Part shown: piece by piece, positions 24,628-33,078 of the stretch | Layout of the letters: each line of letters begins with the position of its first letter | How positions within the stretch are numbered: position 1 is the first letter of the stretch | Position numbers and translations under genes: made by a program | Notes under the pieces: generated by a model | Database searches by the model: none | The model's input: only the letters and a program-made list of their open reading frames with translations | What the model was told of the DNA's origin: nothing | Assembly (NCBI RefSeq): GCF_003725775.1 | Contig: NZ_RJSG01000002.1 | Location: forward strand, 2,277,385-2,341,384 | Source of the DNA: Nocardioides marmorisolisilvae | GTDB taxonomy: Bacteria > Actinomycetota > Actinomycetes > Propionibacteriales > Nocardioidaceae | Reading direction: 5' to 3' | Length of the DNA stretch: 64,000 nucleotides

Positions 24628-26126
24628 TGACGATCGCCCCCCTGACTCCCGCCGCGGCGCCGGTCCCCACACCTGGCGTCGCGGCGGGCTCCAAGGCTCC
24701 CGGGGACTTCCTGGCGGAGTTCCTGCAGGCCCTCACCGCCACCGATGGCTCGGTGGTCGAGCCTGTCGAAACCCCGACCCCCGGGCCCACCGCGCTGGTT
24801 GTGCCTGTCGAAACCCCCGCCCCTGGGCTGGTTGAGCCTGCCAAATCCCCCGCCCCTGGGCTGGTTGAGCCTGTCGAAACCCCCGGCACCACCCCGCCGG
24901 CCGCTCGTGGGTCGAAGCACGATCGCGCCGTCGACACCAGGACCCTGCCCGCGACCGATCCCGGGACGCCCGCCGACCCGTGCCCGACCGCGGACGCGAC
25001 GACCCCGACTCCCGACCCGACGGCCGCGACGCCGACGCCGCCGACGCAGCCGACGCCCGACCCGACCCTGAACCCCGTCGTGACCAACCCGGTCGTGAAC
25101 AACCCGGCCGCCCCGCCCGTCGCACCCGCGCCCACCGGGGCCGGCGTCGGCGCTGGTGACACCCCGATCACCCCGTCCGACAAGGTCAACCCGGGCAAGC
25201 ACCTCGGCCAGAACCGCACCGAGCACCCCGGCCTGCACCTGGGCCTGGGCCACACCACGCACCCGGTGAACCCGAAGCGCGGAACCGACACCGGTTCAGC
25301 CGGCACCGGCGAACAGCCGCCGACGGCCACCACCCCCGAGGACCCGACCACCCCGGTGGCCACCAAGTCCCCCGAGGCTCCCGCGGCTCCCCGGTTCGAG
25401 CTGCCGCAACCGGCCCAGCACGCGCGGGTCGAGCAGCCGGTCACCCAGGTCGCGCCCACGACGGTGCAGCCGACCAGCGCGATGACAACGACGACCACGA
25501 CGGCCCCGACGCCGGCCGTCACGACCACCGTCTCGGTCCCCGACCAGGTCTTCGACCGGATCACCGGGCTGACGAGCGCCGGCAACGGCACCCACCGGAT
25601 CACCATGAAGCTCCAGCCCGAGGCGCTTGGCGAGGTGCGCGTGGTGCTGACCGTGCGCGACGGCGCGGTGCACGTCCGGCTCGCCGCGGGCCAGGAGGCC
25701 CGCGCCGCGCTGCTCGAGGGATCGCCCGAGCTCAAGCAGCTGCTCGAGCGGGCCGGCGCGACCGACGCGAAGGTCGTGGTTCGCGAGCTGCCGACCAGTG
25801 CGGTGGCCGCCGTCCAGCAGCCGAACGGTGCCGCCCAGGCCCAGACCAGCGCCCAGCACGGCCACCAGAACGCGCAGGGCGACCAGCCCCCGCAGGCGGG
25901 ACAGTCCGCCACCCAGACCCCAGCGACCGACACCACGAGCACGGACTACCCCGGGCTCGGCGGTGGAGACCGGTCACCCGATCGTCACGCAGGGACGCGT
26001 GCCGACCACCTCGCCACGGACGGCGATGACCACTCCCGAGGACACCGCGAAGGCGGGCGTCGGGACGTCACACCGATCCGGTCGGGAACGAGGTCCGCAG
26101 CAGCGGGTCTCGACCTGACCCTGTGA
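24627..26126 (+). CDS. fliK: Flagellar hook-length control protein FliK
   Basis: 499 aa. The N-terminal ~300 residues are low-complexity Pro/Thr/Ala-rich, and residues about 300-395 are the Flg_hook domain (GNGTHRITMKLQPEALGEVRVVLTVRDG split over the region). FliK measures hook length and switches export specificity. Residues about 43-86 are built of four near-repeats reading LVEPVETPAPG with an 11-residue period; these are in-frame copies of the chromosome-wide GGTTGAGCCTGTCGAAACC repeat. The C-terminal tail is Gln/His-rich. Confidence 0.88.
   Translation: MTIAPLTPAAAPVPTPGVAAGSKAPGDFLAEFLQALTATDGSVVEPVETPTPGPTALVVPVETPAPGLVEPAKSPAPGLVEPVETPGTTPPAARGSKHDRAVDTRTLPATDPGTPADPCPTADATTPTPDPTAATPTPPTQPTPDPTLNPVVTNPVVNNPAAPPVAPAPTGAGVGAGDTPITPSDKVNPGKHLGQNRTEHPGLHLGLGHTTHPVNPKRGTDTGSAGTGEQPPTATTPEDPTTPVATKSPEAPAAPRFELPQPAQHARVEQPVTQVAPTTVQPTSAMTTTTTTAPTPAVTTTVSVPDQVFDRITGLTSAGNGTHRITMKLQPEALGEVRVVLTVRDGAVHVRLAAGQEARAALLEGSPELKQLLERAGATDAKVVVRELPTSAVAAVQQPNGAAQAQTSAQHGHQNAQGDQPPQAGQSATQTPATDTTSTDYPGLGGGDRSPDRHAGTRADHLATDGDDHSRGHREGGRRDVTPIRSGTRSAAAGLDLTL
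24754..24884 (+). repeat. Dispersed-repeat array inside fliK
   Basis: Four copies of the GGTTGAGCCTGTCGAAACC family at about 24754, 24796, 24829 and 24862; the last three have a 33-bp period. All are read in the frame giving LVEPVETP; another frame would give GGT-TGA stops. Copy 2 has GTTGTGCC and copy 3 has GCCTGCCAAATCC, so they have diverged. Confidence 0.9.
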
Positions 26127-26139
26127 GGAGGGAGAAGAG

Positions 26140-26604
26140 ATGTCAGTCCCGGCAACCGAGTCCGTGACGACCCAGGGCATGTTCGGCACCGCCGACTCGT
26201 CCTCGTCGACCGGCAAGAGCGCCTCGGCCGACAAGGACATGTTCCTGCAGCTCCTGGTCGCGCAGATGCGCTACCAGGACCCGATGAACCCGACCGACTC
26301 CAGCCAGTTCCTGGCCCAGTCGGCGCAGTTCACGGCGCTGGAGAAGATGCAGGACGTCGCCGACAAGACCGCCCAGCTGTTCCAGGCCCAGGTGTCCTTC
26401 GGGGCCAGCGGCTTCATCGGCAAGACGGTCACCTGGCCCGACTCCGACGGCAACACCCAGACCGGGACCGTCCACGGAGTCACCTTCGGCAAGGACGGCC
26501 CGATGCTCGACGTCGGCGCCACCGATCCCATCTCGATCGCCTCGGTCCTCTCCGTGACCGACGGCGCCAGCACCACCGCCCCGACCCAGACCACCAACCC
26601 GTAA
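26140..26604 (+). CDS. flgD: Flagellar hook assembly (capping) protein FlgD
   Basis: 154 aa. The conserved N-terminal FlgD core is clear: KDMFLQLLVAQMRYQDPMNP and TALEKMQDVADKTAQ, followed by a short C-terminal part. This is shorter than the roughly 220-230 aa of enterobacterial FlgD, so only a reduced FLG/TUDOR region remains. A strong RBS (GAGGAGGGAGA) precedes ATG 26140. Confidence 0.93.
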   Translation: MSVPATESVTTQGMFGTADSSSSTGKSASADKDMFLQLLVAQMRYQDPMNPTDSSQFLAQSAQFTALEKMQDVADKTAQLFQAQVSFGASGFIGKTVTWPDSDGNTQTGTVHGVTFGKDGPMLDVGATDPISIASVLSVTDGASTTAPTQTTNP

Positions 26605-26614
26605 GGACACCACC

Positions 26615-27469
26615 ATGCTTCGTTCGCTCTTCGCCGGCATCTCCGGCCTCCGCGTCAACCAGACCATGCTCGACGTCACCGGCAACAACATCGCCAACGC
26701 CAACACCACTGGCTTCAAGTCGAGCTCGACGGTCTTCCAGGACACCCTGAGCCAGATGCTCACCGGCGCCTCCGCGGCCAACGCCAACCGCGGCGGCACC
26801 AACCCGATCCAGATCGGGCTGGGCGTGCAGCTCGCCGCCACGAACGCCAACTTCACCCAGGGCTCCACGCAGACCACCGGTCGTCCGACCGACCTGATGA
26901 TCCAGGGCGACGGCTTCTTCGTCACCACCAAGGGCAACGAGCAGCTCTACACCCGGGCCGGCGCGTTCACCTTCGACAACACCGGAACCCTGGTCACCCC
27001 GGACGGCAACCGGGTCATGGGCTACGCCCTCGACGCGACCGGTGCCCCGACCGGCGGCCTGATCCCGGTGACGCTGGACACCACCGCGCTGACCCCGCCG
27101 GTGCCGTCCGGCGTCAACCTGACGTCGTACAACATCGGCTCGGACGGCAAGCTGCGCGGCATCTTCGACGACGGCGTCCAGCGCGACATGGCGCAGATCG
27201 CCATCGCCGACTTCAACAACCCGATGGGCCTGGAGAAGGTCGGCGAGACCTCCTACCGGGAGTCGGCCAACTCCGGCGCCGCCACCATCGACGTCGCCGG
27301 TGTCGGCCGCAACGGCACCATCACGGCCGGGGCGCTGGAGATGTCGAACGTCGACCTGGCGGCCGAGTTCACCAACCTGATCCTCGCCCAGCGCGGTTTC
27401 CAGGCCAGCTCGCGGGTGATCACCACCTCCGACCAGGTGCTCGAGGACCTGGTCAACATCAAGCGGTAG
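26615..27469 (+). CDS. flgE: Flagellar hook / hook-basal body protein (FlgE-like)
   Basis: 284 aa. The N-terminal motif LFAGISGLRVNQTMLDVTGNNIANANTTGFKSS and the C-terminal motif [31 protein letters not shown] are typical of the FlgE/F/G group. The length is closer to FlgG (about 260) than to FlgE of enterics (about 400), but the position after fliK-flgD argues for hook protein. No separate flgF or flgG is in the window. Followed by a 14-bp-stem hairpin. Confidence 0.88.
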   Translation: MLRSLFAGISGLRVNQTMLDVTGNNIANANTTGFKSSSTVFQDTLSQMLTGASAANANRGGTNPIQIGLGVQLAATNANFTQGSTQTTGRPTDLMIQGDGFFVTTKGNEQLYTRAGAFTFDNTGTLVTPDGNRVMGYALDATGAPTGGLIPVTLDTTALTPPVPSGVNLTSYNIGSDGKLRGIFDDGVQRDMAQIAIADFNNPMGLEKVGETSYRESANSGAATIDVAGVGRNGTITAGALEMSNVDLAAEFTNLILAQRGFQASSRVITTSDQVLEDLVNIKR

Positions 27470-27474
27470 TGAAC

Positions 27475-27516
27475 CGAGGGTCTGAGCGTGCCGTCCGCGG
27501 CGCGCTCAGACCCTCG
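27475..27516. terminator. Bidirectional hairpin between flgE and convergent gene
   Basis: Perfect 14-bp arms CGAGGGTCTGAGCG / CGCTCAGACCCTCG with a 14-nt loop, starting 6 nt after the flgE stop and ending just before the stop of the convergent 27523 gene. No T-run follows, as is common in high-GC actinobacteria. Confidence 0.8.
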
Positions 27517-27522
27517 TCACTC

Positions 27523-28026
27523 TCAGCCGATCCGGACCGGCTTCCAGCTGTAGTTGAACGCGAAGCCCTGCGGGAAGTTGTCCTCGTTCCCGGTGTGGTC
27601 GAACAGGCAGAACTGCACGTAGGCCTTGCCCGGGTGCAGCTCGCCGAACTCCGGCTTCAGCAGGTAGCGGGTCACGTGCCAGTGCCCGTCGCAGGGCACG
27701 GTCAGGCCGGCCTCTGAGTTCTGGAAGTTCCAGTTGGTGTCGTACCAGGCATCGGCATCCGAGCTGCTGGTGTGGTCGGGCTCGCTCAGGTTCGGCCCCT
27801 GCTTGACCGAGACCCACAGGTGGGTGCCGGTGCGGCCGCCGTAGCACTTGTACTTGCCCTGCACGTACGCCGCACTGCCGTCCGGCGCCAGGATGATGTT
27901 GTGCCCGGTCCAGGCGACCTGCGGGTCGGCGTACGGGACGGGCTTGGCGATACCCGGCGAGCCGAGCAGCACCATCGCGAGTGCGGCAGCGACGGCGGCG
28001 CAGGCCTTGGCGGTCGAAGCGAACAT
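27523..28026 (-). CDS. Secreted protein of unknown function
   Basis: 167 aa from ATG 28026, with GGGG 4 nt upstream. Residues 1-31 are a signal peptide (MFASTAKACAAVAAALAMVL, cleavage near PGIAKP). The mature part has aromatic and Cys residues (KYKCYGGRTGTHLWVSVKQG, AGLTVPCDGHWHV, YVQFCLFDHTG), suggesting a small disulphide-stabilised beta-fold. No family recognised. It interrupts the flagellar gene run on the opposite strand. Confidence 0.75.
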   Translation of the reverse strand: MFASTAKACAAVAAALAMVLLGSPGIAKPVPYADPQVAWTGHNIILAPDGSAAYVQGKYKCYGGRTGTHLWVSVKQGPNLSEPDHTSSSDADAWYDTNWNFQNSEAGLTVPCDGHWHVTRYLLKPEFGELHPGKAYVQFCLFDHTGNEDNFPQGFAFNYSWKPVRIG

Positions 28027-28218
28027 GGTTCCCCTTTCACGGCTCCCCTCCTTTCCACCGTGCACCCGGCCCCAGAAGCCCGGCAATAGCACCGACGGGG
28101 GGCGTTACCTGCGTCACGTCGCCCGCGTACGGGCCAGAAAAGAGTGAACCGAACGGGCCATCTGCGGCGTACACAGAAGTACCGAGGCAACGACGCCTCC
28201 CCCACGAGGAGGTCCGCG

Positions 28219-28719
28219 ATGGACCAGATCCGGCTACGACCGCTGGAGCCCGACGACGGCGCCCTGCTCCAGGAGATCTTCGACCAGCTCGGCCCGAACT
28301 CCCGCTACCAGCGGTTCCTGGTGCCGAAGCTCCGGCTGACGTCCTACGAGCTCCGCGTGCTCACCGCGGTCGACCACGACCAGCACGAGGCCGTGGTCGC
28401 GCTCGCGCTCCCCGAGGAGCGGCCGATCGGCGTGGCCCGCTTCGTGCGCGGGGCCGCGGACCCGGACGTGGCCGAGGTGGCCGTCGAGGTGGTGGACTCC
28501 TGGCACCGCCGCGGCATCGGCAGCCTGCTGATCCGGGCCCTGGTCGCCCGGGCGGTCGACCTGCACGTCGAGCAGCTCGCCGCCGTGATGGCCCACGACA
28601 ACCTCGCCGCGCTGCGGCTGCTGCACCACGTCCCCGGCGAGCTCGGGCGGGTCCCGGGCAACCAGGGGGTCGCGGAGTACCGGCTGGTGCTCCGGCCGGA
28701 TCTTCGGCCGGCCTGCTGA
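28219..28719 (+). CDS. GNAT family N-acetyltransferase
   Basis: 166 aa. Acetyl-CoA binding motif A is visible as VVDSWHRRGIGSLLIRALVARA, and the N-terminal part has the usual IRLRPLEPDDGALLQEIFDQL. ATG 28219 has GAGGAGG 7 nt upstream. The substrate is unknown. It lies between the flgE and flbD blocks; a link to motility is only positional. Confidence 0.88.
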   Translation: MDQIRLRPLEPDDGALLQEIFDQLGPNSRYQRFLVPKLRLTSYELRVLTAVDHDQHEAVVALALPEERPIGVARFVRGAADPDVAEVAVEVVDSWHRRGIGSLLIRALVARAVDLHVEQLAAVMAHDNLAALRLLHHVPGELGRVPGNQGVAEYRLVLRPDLRPAC

Positions 28720-28739
28720 GCACCGGTACGGCCCAAGTC

Positions 28740-28765
28740 CTCAAGTACGCCGGGGCGGGGCCGAT
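28740..28765 (+). promoter_or_regulatory. Sigma-28-like promoter of the flbD-motA operon
   Basis: CTCAAG, 14 nt, GCCGAT, in the same format as before cheB, cheR and fliM. Here the distance to the start codon is 59 nt and an AAGGAAGG Shine-Dalgarno is present, so this transcript has a normal leader. Confidence 0.65.
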
Positions 28766-28824
28766 GGACACACACGAAGGGCCACGGACGGCCCGGGTTC
28801 CATCGCACAAGGAAGGTGCGCCCC

Positions 28825-29112
28825 ATGATCACGCTCACGCGACTCTCGGGATCGGCGTTCGTCCTGAACTCCGATCTGATCGAGCGCATCGACGCGACCC
28901 CCGACTCGGTGGTCACCCTCATCGACGGCAAGAAGTACGTCGTGGCGGAGACCCTCGAGGAGATCATCGACCTGGTCCGCACCTACCGCGGCGAGGTCAT
29001 CGCTGTCGGCGCCCACATCGCCGACCAACCCGTCCCCGACTCGTCCGCACCCGTCCCCGGCCCTGATCGCCCGCTCGCGGCGGTCCACTCGCTCGGGCAC
29101 GGGGAGGGCTGA
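28825..29112 (+). CDS. flbD: FlbD family flagellar protein
   Basis: 95 aa. The first ~60 residues (MITLTRLSGSAFVLNSDLIERIDATPDSVVTLIDGKKYVV) are the FlbD family core usually encoded beside motA/motB; the tail is Pro-rich. ATG 28825 is chosen for the AAGGAAGG located 8 nt upstream rather than GTG 28816. One base separates its stop from motA. The exact role is unknown in this lineage. Confidence 0.88.
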   Translation: MITLTRLSGSAFVLNSDLIERIDATPDSVVTLIDGKKYVVAETLEEIIDLVRTYRGEVIAVGAHIADQPVPDSSAPVPGPDRPLAAVHSLGHGEG

Positions 29113-29113
29113 G

Positions 29114-29884
29114 ATGGATCCGGCACCCGCGATCGGTATCGGAGGAGGGTTCGTCGTCGTCATCGCCGCCAACGTGATGGAGGGCGGCAACCCGATGAGC
29201 CTCCTGCTCGGCCCACCGCTGATCCTCGTCTTCGGCACGACGATCCTGATCAGCATCGCCGGCGGCACCATGATCGACGCCAAGAACATCATCAGCTCGC
29301 TGAAGATGGCCTTCACCGGCAAGGTCGACCCGCCGGGCGCGATGATCCCCGAGGTCGTCGGACTGGCCGAGCGCGCCCGCCGCGAGGGCCTGCTCTCGCT
29401 GGAGGAGTCGCTGACCGCGATCGACGACCCGTTCCTGGTCAAGGGCGTCACCATGGCGATCGACGGGACCGACCCCGAGGAGGTCCGCGACATCCTCGAG
29501 GCGGAGGTCTACGCCAAGCGCGCCGAGGACAAGCAGCGCGCCAAGTTCTTCGCCGACGCCGGCGCCTACGCCCCCACCATCGGCATCATCGGCACCGTCA
29601 TGGGCCTGGTGCACGTGCTGGAGAACCTGGCCGCCCCCGAGGAGCTCGGCCACCTGATCGCCGGCGCGTTCGTCGCCACCCTGTGGGGCGTCACCTCGGC
29701 CAACGTCATCTGGCTCCCGATCGGCAGCCGGATCAAGCGCCTCGGCGAGCTCGAGTGCGCCCGGATGGAGCTGGCGATCGAGGGAGTCGCCGCGATCCAG
29801 GCCGGCTCGAACCCGCGTGTCATCGCCCAGAAGCTGCGCTCGCTGCTGCCCTCGGGCCAGCAGCCCGAGGCGGAGGCTGCCTGA
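29114..29884 (+). CDS. motA: Flagellar motor stator protein MotA
   Basis: 256 aa with four membrane segments, a cytoplasmic loop containing charged residues (AERARREGLLSLEE, AKRAEDKQRAKFFADAG) and the proton-channel helices APTIGIIGTVMGLVHVL and AFVATLWGVTSANVIWLP. Together with MotB it converts ion flow to torque. The stop overlaps the motB ATG by one base. Confidence 0.95.
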   Translation: MDPAPAIGIGGGFVVVIAANVMEGGNPMSLLLGPPLILVFGTTILISIAGGTMIDAKNIISSLKMAFTGKVDPPGAMIPEVVGLAERARREGLLSLEESLTAIDDPFLVKGVTMAIDGTDPEEVRDILEAEVYAKRAEDKQRAKFFADAGAYAPTIGIIGTVMGLVHVLENLAAPEELGHLIAGAFVATLWGVTSANVIWLPIGSRIKRLGELECARMELAIEGVAAIQAGSNPRVIAQKLRSLLPSGQQPEAEAA

Positions 29885-30798
29885 TGTCGCGCCGCAAACG
29901 TCACGAGCAGCACGAGGAGCACGAGAACCACGAGCGCTGGTTGGTCACCTACGCCGACATGGTCACGCTGCTGATGGTGCTGTTCATCGTGATGTTCGCG
30001 ATGAGCCAGGTCGACCAGAAGAAGTTCAACGCGCTCAAGGAGGGCCTGGCCGCCGGGTTCGGCCAGTCCACCTCGATCCAGGACGGCTCCAGCTCGATCC
30101 TCGACCAGCCCGGCGAGGCGGCTGCGGAGCCGATCGCGCCGAGCAAGTTCGCGGTCGACGTCAAGCAGGTCCAGGCAGCCACCACCTCCGCGACCTCCAA
30201 GGCGATCGCCGAGCACGACCAGGCCCAGGCGGACCTCAAGTACAGCGAGGCGAAGGCGGAGGTGGACCGCCTCAAGGAGCTGCTCAAGCGGCTGCACGCC
30301 GCGCTGGCCGCGCACGGTCTCGAGGACGACGTCCAGGCCACGATCGACAACCGCGGCCTGGTGCTGAGCATGGTCTCGCGGCACGTCGTCTTCGAGCCGA
30401 ACCTGGCCACGCTCACCGACCGGGGTCGGCTGCTGGTCGACACCCTCGCGCCCGTGCTGCGCGACCTGCCCGACCCGCTCGAGATCGACGGCCACACCAA
30501 CCAGGCGAAGGGCAAGCCGGAGTTCTACGCCTCCGACTGGGACCTGTCCGCGGCCCGGGCGGTCACCGTGCTGCGCCACCTGAACGAGGTCGACCACGTG
30601 CCGGCAGGTCGCCTGACCGCGTCGGCCTTCGGGCACACCAAGCCCCTGGTCGACCCGAGCAAGCCCGGCTCGCAGGAGGTCAACAAGCGCGTGGACATCG
30701 TCGTGCTGTCCTCACTGCCCAGCGACACCCGCGCCCTCATCGAGGACGTGCTGAAGAAGACCCCGAAGGGACCCGGAGCTCAAGGAGGGCTCTCATGA
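29884..30798 (+). CDS. motB: Flagellar motor stator protein MotB
   Basis: 304 aa. The single membrane helix has the proton-binding Asp in TYADMVTLLMVLFIVMFAMS (about residue 25). An OmpA/MotB peptidoglycan-binding domain occupies about residues 155-290 (LEIDGHTNQAKGKPEFYASD). The plug and linker region between them is acidic and Ala-rich. Coupled to motA and fliL by 1- and 4-nt overlaps. Confidence 0.95.
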   Translation: MSRRKRHEQHEEHENHERWLVTYADMVTLLMVLFIVMFAMSQVDQKKFNALKEGLAAGFGQSTSIQDGSSSILDQPGEAAAEPIAPSKFAVDVKQVQAATTSATSKAIAEHDQAQADLKYSEAKAEVDRLKELLKRLHAALAAHGLEDDVQATIDNRGLVLSMVSRHVVFEPNLATLTDRGRLLVDTLAPVLRDLPDPLEIDGHTNQAKGKPEFYASDWDLSAARAVTVLRHLNEVDHVPAGRLTASAFGHTKPLVDPSKPGSQEVNKRVDIVVLSSLPSDTRALIEDVLKKTPKGPGAQGGLS

Positions 30799-31265
30799 CC
30801 GTGACTGCGATGCCGACTGCGCCCGAGGCGACCGAGGACAAGTCCAAGAAGAAGGCCGGCAAGGACGGCGAGAAGGCCAAGGGCGGCAAGAAGAAGCTGA
30901 TCATGATGATCGTCGGGGCCCTGGTGCTCGGGGGCGGCGGGTACGTCATGTTCCTCAAGCCCAAGGGACCTCCCGGCCCGCCCGTCGCCGGTGACGTGGT
31001 GAAGCTCGACGCGATCCAGATCAACCTGGCCGACGACCACTACCTGCGGATCGCGATCGGTCTGCAGCTGGTCAAGGGGGTCAAGGAGACCGACACCAGC
31101 AAGGCCGCGGACGCCACCATCGGGGTGTTCTCCGGGCTGCCGATGTCGGAGGTGAACGACCCGAAGCACCGCGAGCTGCTCCGCAAGGAGCTGGTCAAGG
31201 AGCTGAAGGAGCGCTACGAGGGAGAAGTGATGGGGGTGTACTTCACGGAGCTCGTCACCCAGTAA
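30795..31265 (+). CDS. fliL: Flagellar basal body-associated protein FliL
   Basis: 156 aa. A Lys-rich cytoplasmic N-terminus (EDKSKKKAGKDGEKAKGGKK), one membrane helix (LIMMIVGALVLGGGGYVMFL) and a periplasm-side domain ending in the conserved LRKELVKELKERYEG...VYFTELVTQ. FliL surrounds the stator units. ATG overlaps motB. Confidence 0.92.
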   Translation: MTVTAMPTAPEATEDKSKKKAGKDGEKAKGGKKKLIMMIVGALVLGGGGYVMFLKPKGPPGPPVAGDVVKLDAIQINLADDHYLRIAIGLQLVKGVKETDTSKAADATIGVFSGLPMSEVNDPKHRELLRKELVKELKERYEGEVMGVYFTELVTQ

Positions 31266-31290
31266 CTGGTACAGACCACCAGGTTTTCCG

Positions 31291-31316
31291 CTCAGGTGGG
31301 TCCGGCGCGAGCCGAT
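31291..31316 (+). promoter_or_regulatory. Sigma-28-like promoter of fliM
   Basis: CTCAGG, 14 nt, GCCGAT, ending 10 nt before the fliM GTG. It occupies the only gap longer than 25 nt within the flbD-fliR run, giving fliM and downstream genes an internal promoter. Confidence 0.7.
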
Positions 31317-31326
31317 ACGACCCAGC

Positions 31327-32265
31327 GTGAGCCTCCTTGCGTCCAACCGGGCGTCCACCCGCACTCGTCGCCGGACCGGCGCCGAGCCGGTCCTGTACGA
31401 CTTCCGCCGGCCGATCCAGCTCTCCCGGGAGCACTCCCGGATCCTCCAGCTCGGCTTCGACGGTTTCGCGCGCCAGGCCACCACCGTGTTCACGTCCTCG
31501 CTGCGCACCGTGTGCCAGGTGGCGATCGCCTCCATCGAGCAGCGCAGCTACGCCGAGTACGTCGACTCGCTGGACGCTGCGACCTACCTGACGATGTTCG
31601 CCGCCGACCCGATGCCGGGTCTCGGCGTGCTGGAGATCCCGCTGACCGCGACGATGTCCTGCGTCGACCACATGCTCGGTGGGCCCGGCAACGCCGACCA
31701 GCCGCAGCGACCGCTGACCGAGATCGAGAGCGGCGTCATCGGGGGCCTGATCGAGCGGCTGCTGGGCGAGATGCGCTACTCCCTGGCCGGCATCGTGCCG
31801 CTGGAGCCGGCCATCACCGGCACCGAGTACAGCCCCCAGTTCGCCCAGGTCGCCGGTGCGGCCGACGTGATGGTCGTGGCTTCCTTCGACCTCCGCGTCG
31901 ACGAGCACCCCTACCGGATGACGATCTGCCTGCCGTTCAGCGGCCTGCTCCCGCACCTGGCCTCTGCTGCCGCCCCGGCGCCCGCTTCGGACCGCGAGCG
32001 CGCCAAGCGCGCCCAGGCCGCGGAGCTGCTGCAGGCGCAGTTCTCCGAGGTCCCGCTCGAGGTCTCGGTGCGCTTCCGCCCGACCCACCTGAATCCGGAC
32101 GAGCTGTCGGCGCTGGTGCCCGGCGACGTGCTGCGCCTGTCCCACCCCGCTTCCGCCCCGCTCGACGTCTGCGTCGAGCGGGAGACCTTCGCCCACGCCA
32201 CCGCCGGCGCCCAGGGCCAGCGACTCGCCGCCCTGATCGTGGGCACCCGTAAGGAGATCCGATGA
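31327..32265 (+). CDS. fliM: Flagellar motor switch protein FliM
   Basis: 312 aa. The middle CheC-like domain begins [23 protein letters not shown] and contains the GGPG-type element (DHMLGGPG); the C-terminal ~70 residues are the SpoA domain ([28 protein letters not shown]). The N-terminal CheY-P binding peptide of enterobacterial FliM is not evident. GTG start has no clear SD and lies 10 nt after the sigma-28-like element. Overlaps fliN by 4 nt. Confidence 0.93.
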   Translation: MSLLASNRASTRTRRRTGAEPVLYDFRRPIQLSREHSRILQLGFDGFARQATTVFTSSLRTVCQVAIASIEQRSYAEYVDSLDAATYLTMFAADPMPGLGVLEIPLTATMSCVDHMLGGPGNADQPQRPLTEIESGVIGGLIERLLGEMRYSLAGIVPLEPAITGTEYSPQFAQVAGAADVMVVASFDLRVDEHPYRMTICLPFSGLLPHLASAAAPAPASDRERAKRAQAAELLQAQFSEVPLEVSVRFRPTHLNPDELSALVPGDVLRLSHPASAPLDVCVERETFAHATAGAQGQRLAALIVGTRKEIR

Positions 32266-33071
32266 CCGACCTCGCGCTCGCCGCCGCCAACGCCGCCGCC
32301 GCCGTCCTCCCGTCCGTCGAGCCGTTGATCGCCGCCGGCGCCCAGCCGGGCAACGAGAACGTGACTGCCTCCTTCTCCGGCGCCGCGATCGCCGAGGTCG
32401 ACGGCGGGCTGTCCGGGCGGATCGCCGTCCTGGTCGGCGACGAGCTGACCGAGGCGCTGGCCTCCAGCCCGATCGAGGGCCTGGACCTCGCCGCCGCCGT
32501 CCAGCCCGCGCTGGACGCCATCGCCGCGACCCTCGGAGGCTCGGCCAAGGCCGCCCGCACGGTCGAGCTCGACCTGGTCGTCTCCGACCTCGGCGACGAC
32601 TTCACCGTCGTCCCGCTGATCGGCGCCGGCATCGCCGCCTCGGTGCTGATCCAGGACCACCTGCTCGCCGACGGTGGCTCTCCCGCGGCCGAGCCCGCTC
32701 CGGCGGTCCCCCCGACTTCGTTGGTTGAGCCTGTCGAAACGTTTGGACAGGTTTCGACGAGCTCAACCGGCACGGAAACAAGCTCGGCCCCTGCCCCGGC
32801 CAGCAACGTCACGCCGTTGCCGGTGCGCGGCCTGGAGATGCTGCACGGCGTCGACATGGAGGTGACCGTCGAGCTCGGCCGCACCCGGATGACGGTGCGC
32901 GACCTGCTCGCCCTGACCCCCGGCGCCGTCCTCGAGCTGGACCGCGCCGCCGGCAGCCCCGCCGACCTGCTCGTCAACGGCCGTCTCATCGCCCGCGGCG
33001 AGGTCGTCGTGGTGGACGAGGACTTCGGCCTCCGGGTGACCGAGATCGTCGACGACAGCGCGGTGGGCTGA
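32262..33071 (+). CDS. fliN: Flagellar motor switch protein FliN with CheC-like N-terminal domain (FliY-like)
   Basis: 269 aa, far longer than plain FliN (about 130). Residues about 1-140 resemble the CheC/FliY fold ([31 protein letters not shown]), but no ExxN phosphatase motif is seen. Residues about 185-265 are the SpoA domain ([21 protein letters not shown]). The linker (about 154-170, [17 protein letters not shown]) is encoded by two inverted copies of the dispersed repeat. Confidence 0.9.
   Translation: MTDLALAAANAAAAVLPSVEPLIAAGAQPGNENVTASFSGAAIAEVDGGLSGRIAVLVGDELTEALASSPIEGLDLAAAVQPALDAIAATLGGSAKAARTVELDLVVSDLGDDFTVVPLIGAGIAASVLIQDHLLADGGSPAAEPAPAVPPTSLVEPVETFGQVSTSSTGTETSSAPAPASNVTPLPVRGLEMLHGVDMEVTVELGRTRMTVRDLLALTPGAVLELDRAAGSPADLLVNGRLIARGEVVVVDEDFGLRVTEIVDDSAVG
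32722..32768. repeat. Inverted pair of dispersed repeats inside fliN
   Basis: GGTTGAGCCTGTCGAAAC (32723-32740) faces GGTTTCGACGAGCTCAACC (32750-32768) across 9 nt. The arms are complementary over most of their length and could form a hairpin in the fliN mRNA. The frame stays open through both copies. Confidence 0.9.
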
Positions 33072-33078
33072 GGCCGTC

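Noticed and set aside
27469..27717. 82-aa plus-strand frame after flgE
   Set aside because: It begins within the terminator hairpin and is antisense to the secreted-protein gene.
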